Positions 43,998-53,725 are shown, counted from the stretch's first letter. The stretch is 64,000 bases of DNA from Actinomycetota bacterium (GCA_020161755.1 JAIUOS010000016.1:27891-91890), one strand, 5' to 3'. Program-made: numbers and translations. The notes: a model not told the origin generated them from the letters alone.

Positions 43998-44671
43998 CAG
44001 CGCTCCACCTCCGGCGCGAACGAGTTGTCGAGCGGCATGAAGACGTGGCCGCTGAGCAGGTCGCGTCCGGTCATCAGGGACGGCCGGCCGGTGGTGACCC
44101 GCCAGATCCGGTCCCCCAGCCAGTTCATCGGCCGCGCGAGCAGGGTGGACAGCAGCTTCATCACGCCCCAGCCGATGCCGGTGACCGCGAGTGCGTCCAG
44201 CAGCCCGGTGTCGAACACCACCGTGTTCACCAGCCACAGGATGACCAGCCCCCACAGCTGGAGGGCGCGGGCGATCGCCGGGCCGAGGTACGGGATGAGC
44301 ACCAGGAACCCGAACACCAGTGGCGCGGTGGAGAGCAGGACGCCGCGGACGACTACGTCGAACGGCGGCGAGTGGCCGGTGATCGGCGGACCGACCAGCG
44401 CGATCACCACCGCCTGGAACACGTACAGCAGGACGAACGCGACCCCGTTGAGCAGCAGGCTGAGCGCGAACCGCCAGCCGCGCACGGAGTTCAGGAACAG
44501 GATGGCGCTGTCGCCGAGCAGGGTGGAGACGCCGGCGACCACCGCGATCGTGATGGCCATCCCGAGCGTGAGCGGGTGGACGGTGGCCCAGTCGGCGGTG
44601 CGGGGGTCGAACGTGAGCACACCCCAGATGTTCGCGGCGACGGTCGCGATGTAGTCGAAGAACGCCTGCAC
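43997..44671 (-). CDS. Multi-pass membrane protein of unknown function
   Basis: A 224-residue protein with about five membrane helices: MAITIAVVAGVSTLLGDSAIL, ALSLLLNGVAFVLLYVFQAVV, LLSTAPLVFGFLVLIPYLG and LWGLVILWLVNTVVF are clear. The layout recalls YIP1-type membrane proteins, but I do not recognise the family. The start is GTG at 44671 with GGGAGG six bases upstream. It is translationally coupled to the hydrolase gene downstream and divergent from the amino-acid permease. Confidence 0.75.
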   Translation of the reverse strand: MQAFFDYIATVAANIWGVLTFDPRTADWATVHPLTLGMAITIAVVAGVSTLLGDSAILFLNSVRGWRFALSLLLNGVAFVLLYVFQAVVIALVGPPITGHSPPFDVVVRGVLLSTAPLVFGFLVLIPYLGPAIARALQLWGLVILWLVNTVVFDTGLLDALAVTGIGWGVMKLLSTLLARPMNWLGDRIWRVTTGRPSLMTGRDLLSGHVFMPLDNSFAPEVER

Positions 44672-44840
44672 TGCCTGCCTCCCCTGCGGGCACGGACGCT
44701 GCTGAGGCTAGCAGCGCAGGCTCGCCCGCCGCGACGACCGAATGGTGACCACTCCGACCAGCATTCGGCCCGCTGGCGTAGGTTCGCGAATCGCCCCGAG
44801 GGCCGCAAGGGCGCGCCCCACTTCGTGACGAGAAGGACCG

Positions 44841-46376
44841 ATGAGCCTGCTGCGCACCAAGTCGATCGAGCAGTCAATCGCCGACACCGACGAGCCCGAG
44901 TACCAGCTGAAGAAGTCCCTCAGCGCCGTCGACCTGACCGTCTTCGGCGTCGGCGTGGTGATCGGCGCCGGCATCTTCACCCTCACCGGACGCGCCGCGC
45001 ACAACGTGGCCGGGCCGTCAATCGTGTTGAGCTTCGTGATCGCCGCGATCTGCTGTGCGCTGGCCGCCATGTGCTATGCCGAGTTCGCGTCCACGGTGCC
45101 GGTGTCGGGTTCCGCCTACACGTTCTCCTACGCCTCGCTCGGCGAGATCTTCGCCTGGATCATCGGCTGGGACCTGATCCTGGAGATGTTCCTGGGCGCG
45201 TCCGTCGTGGCGCAGGGCTGGAGCGCGTACTTCAGTTCGTTCCTGGGCAAGTTCGGCATCGTCCTGCCGCCGGCCTTCAGCTACGGCCCGAACCGCGTCA
45301 TCGACGTGCCGGCGATCGTGCTGGTCCTGGTGCTCGGATTCCTCGTCACGCTCGGCATCAAGGAGTCGCTGCGGGTGAACCTGGCCCTGGTGGGCCTGAA
45401 GCTGTTCATCGTCCTGTTCGTGATCTTCGCCGGCATCGGCTTCATCAGCCCGGCCAACTACACCCCGTTCGTCCCGGACGCCGTGCCGACCGCCGGTTCG
45501 TCCGGCTTCAGTTGGACGCAGCCACTGCTGCAGCTGCTGACCGGGGCCGTGCCGTCCACGTTCGGCGTCGGCGGCGTCCTCGCCGGGGCGGCGCTGGTCT
45601 TCTTCGCCTACATCGGCTTCGATGTGGTGGCGACCACCGCCGAGGAGACCAAGAACCCGCAGCGGGACCTGCCGATCGGCATCATCGCGTCGCTGGCGAT
45701 CTGCACCGTGCTCTACTGCGCGGTGGCGCTGGTCGTGACCGGCATGGTGCCCTACGACCAGCTCGACCCCAGCGCGGCGCTGGCCAACGCCTTCGCCTAC
45801 CACGGGCAGGCCTGGATGGCGACGCTGATCTCCGCCGGCGCGGTGGCCGGCCTGACCACCGTCGTGCTGACCCTGATGATCGGCGCGACCCGCCTGATCT
45901 TCGCCATGTGCCGCGACGCGCTGCTGCCGATGGGCCTGGCGAAGGTGCACCCGAAGTACCGCACCCCGTGGCTGATCACCGTGGTCGTCACGGTCGTGGT
46001 GGCGCTGGTGGCGGGCCTCACCCCGATCGGCGTGCTGGAGGAGATGGTCAACATCGGCACGCTGTCGGCGTTCGTGCTGGTCTCGATCGGCGTGGTGGTG
46101 CTGCGCCGCAAGCGTCCCGACCTGAAGCGGTCGTTCAAGGTCCCGCTCTCGCCGTGGCTGCCGATCGCGTCCGCGCTGATCTGCGGCTACCTGATGCTGA
46201 ACCTGTCGGTGGAGACCTGGGTGCGATTCGTCGGGTGGCTGGCGATCGGCTTCATCATCTACTTCGCCTACTCCCGCAGCCACTCCCGGCTCGAGACCGG
46301 CGTGGGCATCCGTCCGGACATGCTGAAAGCCATGGAGGAGGGCCACGCCCCGCAGAATCCCGACGACCTGCGCTGA
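44841..46376 (+). CDS. Amino-acid permease, APC superfamily (CAT-type)
   Basis: A 511-residue transporter with about 12-14 helices. The N-terminus YQLKKSLSAVDLTVFGVGVVIGAG with GAGIFTLTGRAAHNVAGP is the APC signature around TM1, and SFVIAAICCALAAMCYAEFASTVPVSGSAYTF covers TM2-3. The C-terminus (ISIGVVVLRRKRPDLKRSF) resembles the cationic amino-acid transporter group. The ATG is preceded by GAAGGA. It probably takes up a basic or neutral amino acid by proton symport; the substrate is not readable. It stands alone. Confidence 0.93.
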   Translation: MSLLRTKSIEQSIADTDEPEYQLKKSLSAVDLTVFGVGVVIGAGIFTLTGRAAHNVAGPSIVLSFVIAAICCALAAMCYAEFASTVPVSGSAYTFSYASLGEIFAWIIGWDLILEMFLGASVVAQGWSAYFSSFLGKFGIVLPPAFSYGPNRVIDVPAIVLVLVLGFLVTLGIKESLRVNLALVGLKLFIVLFVIFAGIGFISPANYTPFVPDAVPTAGSSGFSWTQPLLQLLTGAVPSTFGVGGVLAGAALVFFAYIGFDVVATTAEETKNPQRDLPIGIIASLAICTVLYCAVALVVTGMVPYDQLDPSAALANAFAYHGQAWMATLISAGAVAGLTTVVLTLMIGATRLIFAMCRDALLPMGLAKVHPKYRTPWLITVVVTVVVALVAGLTPIGVLEEMVNIGTLSAFVLVSIGVVVLRRKRPDLKRSFKVPLSPWLPIASALICGYLMLNLSVETWVRFVGWLAIGFIIYFAYSRSHSRLETGVGIRPDMLKAMEEGHAPQNPDDLR

Positions 46377-46398
46377 GGGAGGAGCCGCGAGCGCCGGT

Positions 46399-47142
46399 TC
46401 AGGCCGACGGCCACGCGAGGCGGCGGGCGACCACCTCGGCGGCGAGCGAAGGGAAGCCGGCCCAGCCGGGTTCGAGTTCGGCCCGGGCGAAGCGGAACAG
46501 CGCCAGTGCCGCCGGCTCCGCGGGGAGTTCGACGGCGGACGCGAGCCGCGCGCCCAGCCGCGGGTAGGACACTTCCAGGCGGCGCAGCGGGTCGAACACG
46601 TTCGCGTCCTCGGCCTGATTCGGCGAGATCCGGCCACGGACGGCGTCGGCGAGCGCCGCCAGTGCGTGGCACCGGATGTGCACCCCGCCGGCGAGCACTT
46701 CCCCGCGGCGGACGCGTCCCACCCCGATCAGCAGCTTCACCAGGAACAGCCGGACGGCGTTCTCCGGCGGACGCGCGGACGGGGCCGCGACGCGACGCAG
46801 GTCGTCGCCGCCGAGCAGCACCTCACAGCTCGGATCGCTGATGTCCCAGGGACGCCCGGCGCCGAACTCCAGCACGGTGCCGTCGCCGTACAGCGCGACC
46901 CCGCCGCTGTCGTACTCGCGGGCGGTCAGCACCAGGTCATCAGGCCGCGGCAGGAACGGCCAGTCCGCGGCCACCGCGTCCGCCCGCTCCGGGCCGACGA
47001 ACACCGCGAAGTCGAGGTCGGACCACTCGTCGCGGCGGGTCGCCTGCGCCGAGCCGGTCGAGCCGAACACCGCCAGCGTGGTCACCCCTTCGGTCTCGCG
47101 GCAGCCCGCCACCAATTCTTCGAGGTACTCCTCGAGGCTCAC
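46399..47142 (-). CDS. Nucleotidyltransferase-domain protein
   Basis: A 247-residue protein. LAVFGSTGSAQATRRDEWSD with DLDFAVFVG forms the polymerase-beta-type nucleotidyltransferase active site (G-S ... D-x-D), like lincosamide and aminoglycoside nucleotidyltransferases. The helical C-terminal half has RLFLVKLLIGVGRVRRGEVLAGG and FDPLRRLEVSYPRLG, as in those enzymes. The GTG start at 47142 overlaps the stop of the GH31 gene (GTGA), so the two are translationally coupled, an odd partner for a glycosidase. It could modify a small molecule or a sugar; no function can be claimed. Confidence 0.8.
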   Translation of the reverse strand: MSLEEYLEELVAGCRETEGVTTLAVFGSTGSAQATRRDEWSDLDFAVFVGPERADAVAADWPFLPRPDDLVLTAREYDSGGVALYGDGTVLEFGAGRPWDISDPSCEVLLGGDDLRRVAAPSARPPENAVRLFLVKLLIGVGRVRRGEVLAGGVHIRCHALAALADAVRGRISPNQAEDANVFDPLRRLEVSYPRLGARLASAVELPAEPAALALFRFARAELEPGWAGFPSLAAEVVARRLAWPSA

Positions 47143-49385
47143 GCCCGATCCTCGAACACAGGGGCGAGCCGCGGCCAGGCCTCGACGCGGCAGTACACGG
47201 GCACGACCTCCAGCGGCACGTCCCGGGTGACCTCGGCGCCGCCGTCCAGCCGCTCCCCCGACCACACGTCCACCCACTGCCCCGCTGGCAGCCAGGTCGT
47301 CCAGGTCGTCGCGCCGGGCTCGGTCACCGGGTGCACCAGCAGGTCGTCCCCGCAGAGGAACTCGCCGGGGTGGCGCCAGGCCTCGGCGTCGCCCGGCCAG
47401 TCGAAGAACAGCCCGCGCAGCAGCGGACGGTCGGTGCGGACGGCCGTCCGCGCGGCCTCGGCGAGGTAATCCTGCAGCCGCTCGCGCAGCTGGGCGAACC
47501 CGCGGAAGACCGGCACCACCCGGTCGTCGCCGTGAAGCTCGGCGATGTTCCACGGCGTGCGGTCGCGCAGCGGGCGCCGGTGGTGGTTGAACTCGGAGTG
47601 GTACTGCATCACCGGCAGGAACGTGGACGCGGCGCTCGCGCGCAGGTACAGCTCGACGTCGGGCACCGGGCCGGAGAAGCCGGCGATGTCCCAGCCCCAG
47701 TAGACGATGCCGCAGGCCGCGGCCGTGATGCCGGCGTTCAGCGAGTGCCGGAACGCCTCCCAGGTCGAGTTCTCGTCGCCCGCCCAGTACAGGCCGTGCG
47801 CTTGGGAGCCGGTGTAGCCGGCCCGCGAGAACGTCACCGGCGCCGCACCCTCCTGCGCCATCAGCTCGCCGAACGCCGCCGCGTACTCCACCGGGTAGCG
47901 GTTGTTGCCCTCGTCGCCACGGCTGCCGTCGGCGTACCGCAGGTCGCGTCCCCAGGCGTGCTCGCCGCCGTCGGTCTTGAACCCGTCCACGCCGAGGTCG
48001 CGCACCAGCCAGCGGTGCCGGTCCTGCCACCACCGCCGCGCGGCCGGGTTCGTGAAGTCGGGCATCAGCGCGTCCGGGAACCACCAGCCGCGGTTGTGGT
48101 ACGCGCTGCCGTCCGCCTCCCGGACGGCGTAGCCGCGCTCGGCCATCAGCGCCACCTCGGCGGTGGTCTCGACCCCGAGGCCGTCGCCCGAGCCGAGCAG
48201 CGGGATCTGCCACAGCACCACCCGGACGCCCTGGTCGTGCAACTCGCGGACCATCGCCGCCGGGTCCGGCCACGCGCCGTCGGACGGGTGGTCGAAGTCG
48301 GCGGCGACGTGCACGCTGCCGTCGGTGCGCGGACGGTAGCGGGCGTCGCGCCAGACCGCGAAGCCCTCCTCGTCCGACCAGGCCTCGATCACGACCACGC
48401 CCACCGGGATGTCCTCGGCGAGGTGCCGCTCGATCTGGGCGGTGACCTCCCGCTGGGTGTTCCACTCGTTGCCGGAGGCCCACAGTCGCAGCACCCACGA
48501 GGGCAGTTCGGACGCGCGTCCGGCCTCGTCGAGGAACGCGGTCAGCACCTCGGTCGGTGAGCCGTCGTAGACGCCGAGGTCGACCTCCGGCGCGCCGTGG
48601 CCGAGGTCGACCTCGACCACCATGCGCTCGGGGTCGGTGGCGCCGACGTCGAACCAGACCCGGCGGGCGGTGCGGACGTGGAAGCCCCAGCCGGCACCGT
48701 CCGCGCCGATGACGTGGGCGAACGGCATGGGCAGGTAGGTGCGCCCGACGTCACCCTGGGACTTGTACTGCTCGAACACCACCGAGTCGGGACGTCGTCC
48801 GCGCTGGTCGACCGCGTCGAAGCGCTCGCCGAACCCGACGACGTGGTCGCCGGCGCCCAGGCGCAGCGCGAACCGCAGCCGCACCGCCGGCCCGGTGCCG
48901 GCGAGCAGCTCGACGCTGCCGGGCACGAGGCGGCCGACGGACGCGCCGTGGTCGCGCACCAGGTCGTCGGACGCGTGCCGCCAGCCGGCCGGGTCGAGTC
49001 CGAACCAGTCGGTGACAGCCACGCCGTCGGCGAGGAGCCGGTAGGTGCCCGGCCCGGACGGCAGTGCGGGCAGGGTGCACGTCCAGGCGTCCGGCACCGC
49101 GAGTGCGGCTGCCTGGGCGGCGCCGAGGTGGCCGTCCCCGCCGGCCAGCGCGACCGCCTCCGCGCCGGCCTCACCGGCGACGACCATCGAGCGCACCTCG
49201 CGGGCACCGTCCGCCCACGCAACCTCGACCTGCATGGAGGACGCCCCGGGCAGGACCGCGCCGACAGCCAGCGGCTCGCCGGCCAGTGGGACGGGCGGCA
49301 CGAGCTGGTCGGCCGAGGCGGCGTACGGGTGTTCCACGCCCAGTGGGCGGTGGATCGGGCTGGTCGCCCTCTGGGTGGTGTTCAT
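47139..49385 (-). CDS. Glycoside hydrolase family 31 (alpha-glucosidase/alpha-xylosidase type)
   Basis: A 748-residue glycosidase. The catalytic nucleophile Asp lies in GVDGFKTDGGEHAWG near residue 455; SRAGYTGSQAHGLYWAGDENSTW carries the acid/base Asp and LGWDI-like sequence (YWGWDIAGFSG) follows. The N-terminal beta domain and C-terminal beta domains are of usual size. No signal peptide is seen, so the enzyme is cytosolic and hydrolyses oligosaccharides brought in by the adjacent ABC importer. Alpha-glucose versus alpha-xylose specificity is undecided. It overlaps the nucleotidyltransferase gene by four bases. Confidence 0.92.
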   Translation of the reverse strand: MNTTQRATSPIHRPLGVEHPYAASADQLVPPVPLAGEPLAVGAVLPGASSMQVEVAWADGAREVRSMVVAGEAGAEAVALAGGDGHLGAAQAAALAVPDAWTCTLPALPSGPGTYRLLADGVAVTDWFGLDPAGWRHASDDLVRDHGASVGRLVPGSVELLAGTGPAVRLRFALRLGAGDHVVGFGERFDAVDQRGRRPDSVVFEQYKSQGDVGRTYLPMPFAHVIGADGAGWGFHVRTARRVWFDVGATDPERMVVEVDLGHGAPEVDLGVYDGSPTEVLTAFLDEAGRASELPSWVLRLWASGNEWNTQREVTAQIERHLAEDIPVGVVVIEAWSDEEGFAVWRDARYRPRTDGSVHVAADFDHPSDGAWPDPAAMVRELHDQGVRVVLWQIPLLGSGDGLGVETTAEVALMAERGYAVREADGSAYHNRGWWFPDALMPDFTNPAARRWWQDRHRWLVRDLGVDGFKTDGGEHAWGRDLRYADGSRGDEGNNRYPVEYAAAFGELMAQEGAAPVTFSRAGYTGSQAHGLYWAGDENSTWEAFRHSLNAGITAAACGIVYWGWDIAGFSGPVPDVELYLRASAASTFLPVMQYHSEFNHHRRPLRDRTPWNIAELHGDDRVVPVFRGFAQLRERLQDYLAEAARTAVRTDRPLLRGLFFDWPGDAEAWRHPGEFLCGDDLLVHPVTEPGATTWTTWLPAGQWVDVWSGERLDGGAEVTRDVPLEVVPVYCRVEAWPRLAPVFEDRA

Positions 49386-49448
49386 CGTTCGTCCTTCGGG
49401 CGCGCCGGCCGGCGGCCGGAGCCGTCCGGCCGACGCTGGAGGGGAGGG

Positions 49449-50711
49449 TTACTTCAGCAGGGCGTCGACGGCCGCGGCCGCGTCTTCCAGCGCCTTCGCC
49501 ACGGTCTTGCGTCCGGCGGCGGCAGCGGTCAGCTGGTTGGTGATGGCGTCCTGCATTTCCTGCTGCGAGGTGATCACCGGCGGCAGCACCGTGTGGTCGA
49601 GCGCGTCGAACACGGCCTGCCGGTTGGCCGGCTTGCCCTTGGTCAGGTAGCTGGACAGCTTGGACGTGTCGGCGATCGGCGGCAGCTCCCACGAGGAGTC
49701 GAGGCGGGTCTTGACCATCTCGTCGGAGGAGGTCAGGTACGTGATCCACTTCTGGGCCGCGGCGGCGTTCTTGCTCTTGGCGTTGACGACGGCGGCGTTG
49801 GCGAACATCGCGGACGCCTTGGTGGTGTCACCCGGCTCGACCACGATGTCCCAGTTGAACGGCACGTCCTTGAGTGCGTCGAACATCCAGATGCCGGAGT
49901 GCCACATGGCGAGCTTGCCGTTCTTGAACTGCTTGGTGTCCCAGTCGGGCGTCCCCGCACCGTCCGCGGCGGTGGGCATGGTCTTGCCCGGCTTGTTGAC
50001 CAGCCACTCGGCGGCCTTGATGCCCTCCGGGGAGTTGAACGCGGTCGCGCTGCCGTCGGCGTTCAGGAACGTGCCGCCGGTCTGCGCGAGGGACTTGTAG
50101 AACTCGTGGAAGCTGACCGGCTGGTAGTCGCCCCAGGTCTTCTTCGACTTGTCGGTGAGCTTCTGGGCCGCGGCGGTCTCGTCCGCCCAGGTCCAGTCCG
50201 CGGTGGGCGTGGCGACGCCGGCGGCCTTGAACAGGTCGGCGTTGTAGAACAGCACGACGTCGCTGAACGACTCAGGCAGGCCGTACTGCTTGCCCCCGCT
50301 GGCGAACGCGGTCAGCAGCGACTCCTTGTAGACCGACCCGTCCACGCCGGTGAGTTCACCCAGGGCGCCGCTCTCGGAGTAGGAGACGAAGTTCTCGTAG
50401 TTGAGCTCGAACGCGTCGGCGGCGGTGCCGGCGGCGACCGAGGTCTGGAGCTTGGTGAAGTAGTCGGCGTACGGCACGGTCTCGATCGACACCTTGATGT
50501 CGGGGTTGGCCGCGGTGAACGCGTCGGCGATGGCGGCCAGGTCCTTCTCATGCCCGCCGTTCGCGCCGAAGTTCATGTAGGTGATCGTCACCGGGCCGGA
50601 CGCACTGCCCGCCGGCTCGGTGGGTTTCGTTGCCGACCCCTGCGCGCACGCGGAGAGGGCCAGGAGGCCGGCGGCGGCCAACGCCGCCAGCCGGATCGAA
50701 CGAGCGAGCAT
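49449..50711 (-). CDS. CUT1 sugar ABC transporter binding lipoprotein
   Basis: A 420-residue extracytoplasmic solute-binding protein. The signal peptide ends in the lipobox LSACAQ, so it is lipid-anchored. After a Pro/Thr/Gly linker the fold starts ITYMNFGANGGHEKDLAAIA and continues with the family's NPDIKVSIETVPYADYFTKL. It resembles MalE/UgpB-type receptors for oligosaccharides. It is followed by two permease genes on its 5' side in the transcript order permease-permease-receptor-GH31; no ATPase gene is present, so a shared ATPase such as MsiK would be needed. Confidence 0.94.
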   Translation of the reverse strand: MLARSIRLAALAAAGLLALSACAQGSATKPTEPAGSASGPVTITYMNFGANGGHEKDLAAIADAFTAANPDIKVSIETVPYADYFTKLQTSVAAGTAADAFELNYENFVSYSESGALGELTGVDGSVYKESLLTAFASGGKQYGLPESFSDVVLFYNADLFKAAGVATPTADWTWADETAAAQKLTDKSKKTWGDYQPVSFHEFYKSLAQTGGTFLNADGSATAFNSPEGIKAAEWLVNKPGKTMPTAADGAGTPDWDTKQFKNGKLAMWHSGIWMFDALKDVPFNWDIVVEPGDTTKASAMFANAAVVNAKSKNAAAAQKWITYLTSSDEMVKTRLDSSWELPPIADTSKLSSYLTKGKPANRQAVFDALDHTVLPPVITSQQEMQDAITNQLTAAAAGRKTVAKALEDAAAAVDALLK

Positions 50712-50733
50712 GGCACGCCCCTTTCTGTGGTGG

Positions 50734-51546
50734 TTATTTCAACCCGGTGTGGGACACACCGGCGATGACATGGCGCTGGGCGAACAGGTAGACCAGCGCG
50801 ATCGGGATGATCGAGACGACCGAGCCGGCCATCACGACGTCCCACTGGGTCGTGAACTGTCCCTGCAACGTGGCCAGGCCGAGCGGCAGGGTCTGGAACT
50901 CCGGCGACCGGATCACGACGAGCGGCCACAGGAAGCTGTTCCAGCTGGCCATGAACGCGAGGATGCCGGCGGTGGCCAGCGCGGGCCGGATCAGCGGGAC
51001 GACGACGAGGGCGAAGATGCGCAGGTGCCCGGCGCCGTCGATGGTCGCGGCCTCGTCGAACTCGCGCGGGACGGCCTCGATCGCCTGCCGCAGCAGGAAC
51101 ACGCCGAACGCGGACGCGGCCGCCGGCGCGATCAGCGCGAACATCGTGTCGTGCAGGTTCCAGTCGCGGAACTGGATGAACAGCGGCACCACCAGCACCT
51201 GCAACGGGACCATCAAGGTGGCGAGGTAGCCGGCGAACACCACGCTCTTGCCGCGGAACTGGAGCCGGGCGAACGCGTAGCCGGCCATCGCGCCGGTGAG
51301 GAGCTGGAGGGCGGTGCAGGCCACGGCGACCAGCACCGAGTTCAGGATGATCCGGGCCATCGGCAGGGCGTCGAACAGGTAGCGGTAGGCGTCCAGGGTG
51401 GGGTTGGTGACGATCAGGCTGGGCCCGTCGGCCAGCGAGCCGTCCGGGGTGATCGAGGTGACCACCGTCCACAGGAACGGGAACATCATCGCCACCGCGC
51501 CGAGCGCAACGACCACGAACAGCAGGTACCGCTGCGCCCTAGACAT
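50734..51546 (-). CDS. CUT1 sugar ABC transporter permease, MalG type
   Basis: A 270-residue inner-membrane permease with six helices; VVVALGAVAMMFPFLWTVVTS is the first. The cytoplasmic EAA loop that docks the ATPase reads EFDEAATIDGAGHLRIFALVVVPL-like near residue 175, as in MalG. It overlaps the preceding permease gene by eight bases and is followed 22 bases later by the receptor. Confidence 0.95.
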   Translation of the reverse strand: MSRAQRYLLFVVVALGAVAMMFPFLWTVVTSITPDGSLADGPSLIVTNPTLDAYRYLFDALPMARIILNSVLVAVACTALQLLTGAMAGYAFARLQFRGKSVVFAGYLATLMVPLQVLVVPLFIQFRDWNLHDTMFALIAPAAASAFGVFLLRQAIEAVPREFDEAATIDGAGHLRIFALVVVPLIRPALATAGILAFMASWNSFLWPLVVIRSPEFQTLPLGLATLQGQFTTQWDVVMAGSVVSIIPIALVYLFAQRHVIAGVSHTGLK

Positions 51547-52411
51547 GCTGCACCCACTTCCGCTGGCCCCACATCTGGATCACGGTGACCACGAGGATCA
51601 CCGCGAACAGCAGCCACGACAGCGCGGCGGCCTCGCCGGCGCGTCCGTACCGGAAGGTGAGGTCGTAGATCTGGCCGACGACGACCTGGGAGGAGCCCTG
51701 CGGCCCGCCGCCGGTCATCACGTACACCTGGTCGAAGACCTGGAAGCCGTTGATCAGCGAGATCACGACCACGAAGAACGTGGACGGGGTGAGCAGCGGC
51801 AGCGTGATGTTCCAGAACGTGCGCCAGCCGGACGCGCCGTCGATGCGGGCGGCCTCGTACAGGTCGGACGGGATGGCCTGGAGGCCGGCCAGCAGGATCA
51901 CCATCACGAACCCCAGGTCCTTCCAGGCCGAGGCGATGATCACCGAGGCCAGCGCCCAGTTCGGGTCGGTCCACCAGCCGGGTTGCGGCAGGCCGAGCGC
52001 GCCGAGGACGGCGTTGACCAGGCCGTTGCTGGGGTTCAGCAGCCACTTCCACACCAGCGCGACGACCACCCAGCTGGTGATCACCGGCAGGAAGTACAGC
52101 GCCCGGAAGAACCCGCGTCCGGGGATGCGTGCGTTCAGCGCGAGGGCGAGCAGCAGGCCGCCGACGTAGACGAGCGGCAGGTAGCCGACCACGTAGCCGA
52201 GGGTGTTGCCGAACACCCCGAGCGTGGTCGGTGAGGCGAGCAGTTTGGCGTAGTTGGCCAGGCCGACGAAGCGGGGATCGGAGATCAGGTTCCACGACAG
52301 CAGGCTGATGCGGATCGAGGACACCATCGGCAGCAGCGTGAACAGCACCAGCGGGATCGCGCTGGGGGCGAGGAACACCACCGCCCACGCCGCCTGGTTG
52401 CGCTTCCTCAT
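51539..52411 (-). CDS. CUT1 sugar ABC transporter permease, MalF type
   Basis: A 290-residue membrane permease. The N-terminus RKRNQAAWAVVFLAPSAIPL leads into helix one, and the EAA loop LYEAARIDGASGWRTFWNI lies near residue 190. The ATG at 52411 is preferred; the frame continues upstream to 52444 without family similarity. It is the first gene of the importer-GH31 operon. The promoter and ROK-type operator lie 48-89 bases upstream at 52459-52500. Confidence 0.94.
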   Translation of the reverse strand: MRKRNQAAWAVVFLAPSAIPLVLFTLLPMVSSIRISLLSWNLISDPRFVGLANYAKLLASPTTLGVFGNTLGYVVGYLPLVYVGGLLLALALNARIPGRGFFRALYFLPVITSWVVVALVWKWLLNPSNGLVNAVLGALGLPQPGWWTDPNWALASVIIASAWKDLGFVMVILLAGLQAIPSDLYEAARIDGASGWRTFWNITLPLLTPSTFFVVVISLINGFQVFDQVYVMTGGGPQGSSQVVVGQIYDLTFRYGRAGEAAALSWLLFAVILVVTVIQMWGQRKWVQHV

Positions 52412-52446
52412 GCCCGTATCCCCATCGATCTCTTGGCGTCCCACTG

Positions 52447-52500
52447 TTGCTTCGGAACTTTATTTAGTTGATAATAAACACCTGGGCGAGAGCTCGTCAA
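52447..52500. promoter_or_regulatory. Overlapping divergent promoters with a ROK-type operator
   Basis: On the plus strand TTGCTT (52447-52452) and GATAAT (52470-52475), 17 bases apart, serve the ROK gene. On the minus strand TTGACG (52500-52495) and TATTAT (52476-52471), 18 bases apart, serve the importer operon. Both -10 elements lie in the AT-rich inverted repeat TTTATT...AATAAA (52459-52478), similar in form to NagC/Mlc-family operators, so one bound ROK dimer would block both. Confidence 0.72.
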
Positions 52501-52546
52501 GCATCTGCGACGGGCTATCTTTCATCCGAAAGAAAGGGGTGCCGCG

Positions 52547-53725
52547 GTGGCCGAGAGGAAGCTGGGCGACCTGTCCGCGGCCCTGATCGGGCTGATCGGG
52601 GCACGCGGCCCGCTGTCGCGCGCGGACGCCGCCCGACTGCTGAAGGTCTCCCCCGCGCGCGTCACACAGGCGACCAGGACGCTGGTGGAGACCGGCATCC
52701 TCACCGAGGTGGGCACCGCCCCGTCCGAGGGTGGCCGGCCGGCGATCCTGCTGGACATCACCACCGACCGCCGCCGGGCGCTCGGGGTCAAGATCACGCC
52801 CAACCACCTGGCGTTCTCGCGCGTCGACCTCGCCGGCAACGCGGACGCGACCACCAGCGTCAACCTCAACACCGCCGCCCCGGACGCCCTGGAGCGGATC
52901 GTCGCGATCGTCGCCGACGAAATGCACAACGGAGACGGCGAGCTGCTCGGCATCGGGCTGGCGTTCCCCGGCTCCCTGGACGAGAGCGGCGGCCTGGTCA
53001 CCAGCGCCATCCTGGGCTGGCACCGCGTCCCGCTGCCGGACATGCTCGTCCACGCCACCGGGCTGCCGGTGTTCCTCGAGAACGACGTGAACGCGTTGGC
53101 GATCGCCGCGCGCCTGTACGAGGACAGCCTCGCCGAGGACTTCGCCCTGGTCACGATCGGCATCGGCATCGGCTGCGCGTTCACGATGGGCACCCGGGTG
53201 TACCGCGGCGCCCACGGCGGCGCGGGCGAACTCGGCCACACCCTGGCCGACCCCGACGGCGCGCTGTGCGTGTGCGGCCTGCGCGGCTGCCTGGAGACGC
53301 TGATCGCCGACGACGCGCTGACCGCCCGGGCGGTGCGGGACGGCATCCTGCCCGCCGGCGGCACCAAGGACCAGCTCAACGCCGCCGCCGCGGCCGGCGA
53401 CGAGCGGGCGCTCGAGCTGTTCCGCTGGGCGGGCGAGCAGCTCGGCCGGGCGCTGGCCTCGCTGGTGCACGTGATCGACCCCTCCCTGCTGGTGGTCTCC
53501 GGCGAGGGCGTGGACGTCTGGAGCTTCTGGGAGCCCGGCTTCTCTCCCGCCCTGCGCGCGCACCTGCCCCGCCACCGCCGCGACCTGCGCATCGTCGTCC
53601 GCGACTGGGGCGAGGACACCTGGGCCCGCGGGGCGGCCGCGCTGGTGTTCGCGTCCCCGTTCGACCGGGTGGGCAGTTCCACGTCCCGTTCGCAGGTGAG
53701 CAGCCTGCTCCACGAGGGCGCCTGA
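52547..53725 (+). CDS. ROK-family transcriptional regulator
   Basis: A 392-residue regulator. Residues 10-65 are a winged helix-turn-helix ([24 protein letters not shown]), and the rest is a ROK sugar-kinase-like domain with [26 protein letters not shown] and the zinc-binding [13 protein letters not shown]. The ATP-binding segments look degenerate as in ROK repressors. The GTG start at 52547 follows AAAGGGG at seven bases. It is divergent from the importer-GH31 operon and most likely represses it until the transported sugar is present. Confidence 0.93.
   Translation: MAERKLGDLSAALIGLIGARGPLSRADAARLLKVSPARVTQATRTLVETGILTEVGTAPSEGGRPAILLDITTDRRRALGVKITPNHLAFSRVDLAGNADATTSVNLNTAAPDALERIVAIVADEMHNGDGELLGIGLAFPGSLDESGGLVTSAILGWHRVPLPDMLVHATGLPVFLENDVNALAIAARLYEDSLAEDFALVTIGIGIGCAFTMGTRVYRGAHGGAGELGHTLADPDGALCVCGLRGCLETLIADDALTARAVRDGILPAGGTKDQLNAAAAAGDERALELFRWAGEQLGRALASLVHVIDPSLLVVSGEGVDVWSFWEPGFSPALRAHLPRHRRDLRIVVRDWGEDTWARGAAALVFASPFDRVGSSTSRSQVSSLLHEGA

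Noticed and set aside
46399..47142. Antibiotic-resistance gene
   Set aside because: The active-site motif fits nucleotidyltransferases in general, and the gene is coupled to a glycosidase, so resistance cannot be claimed.
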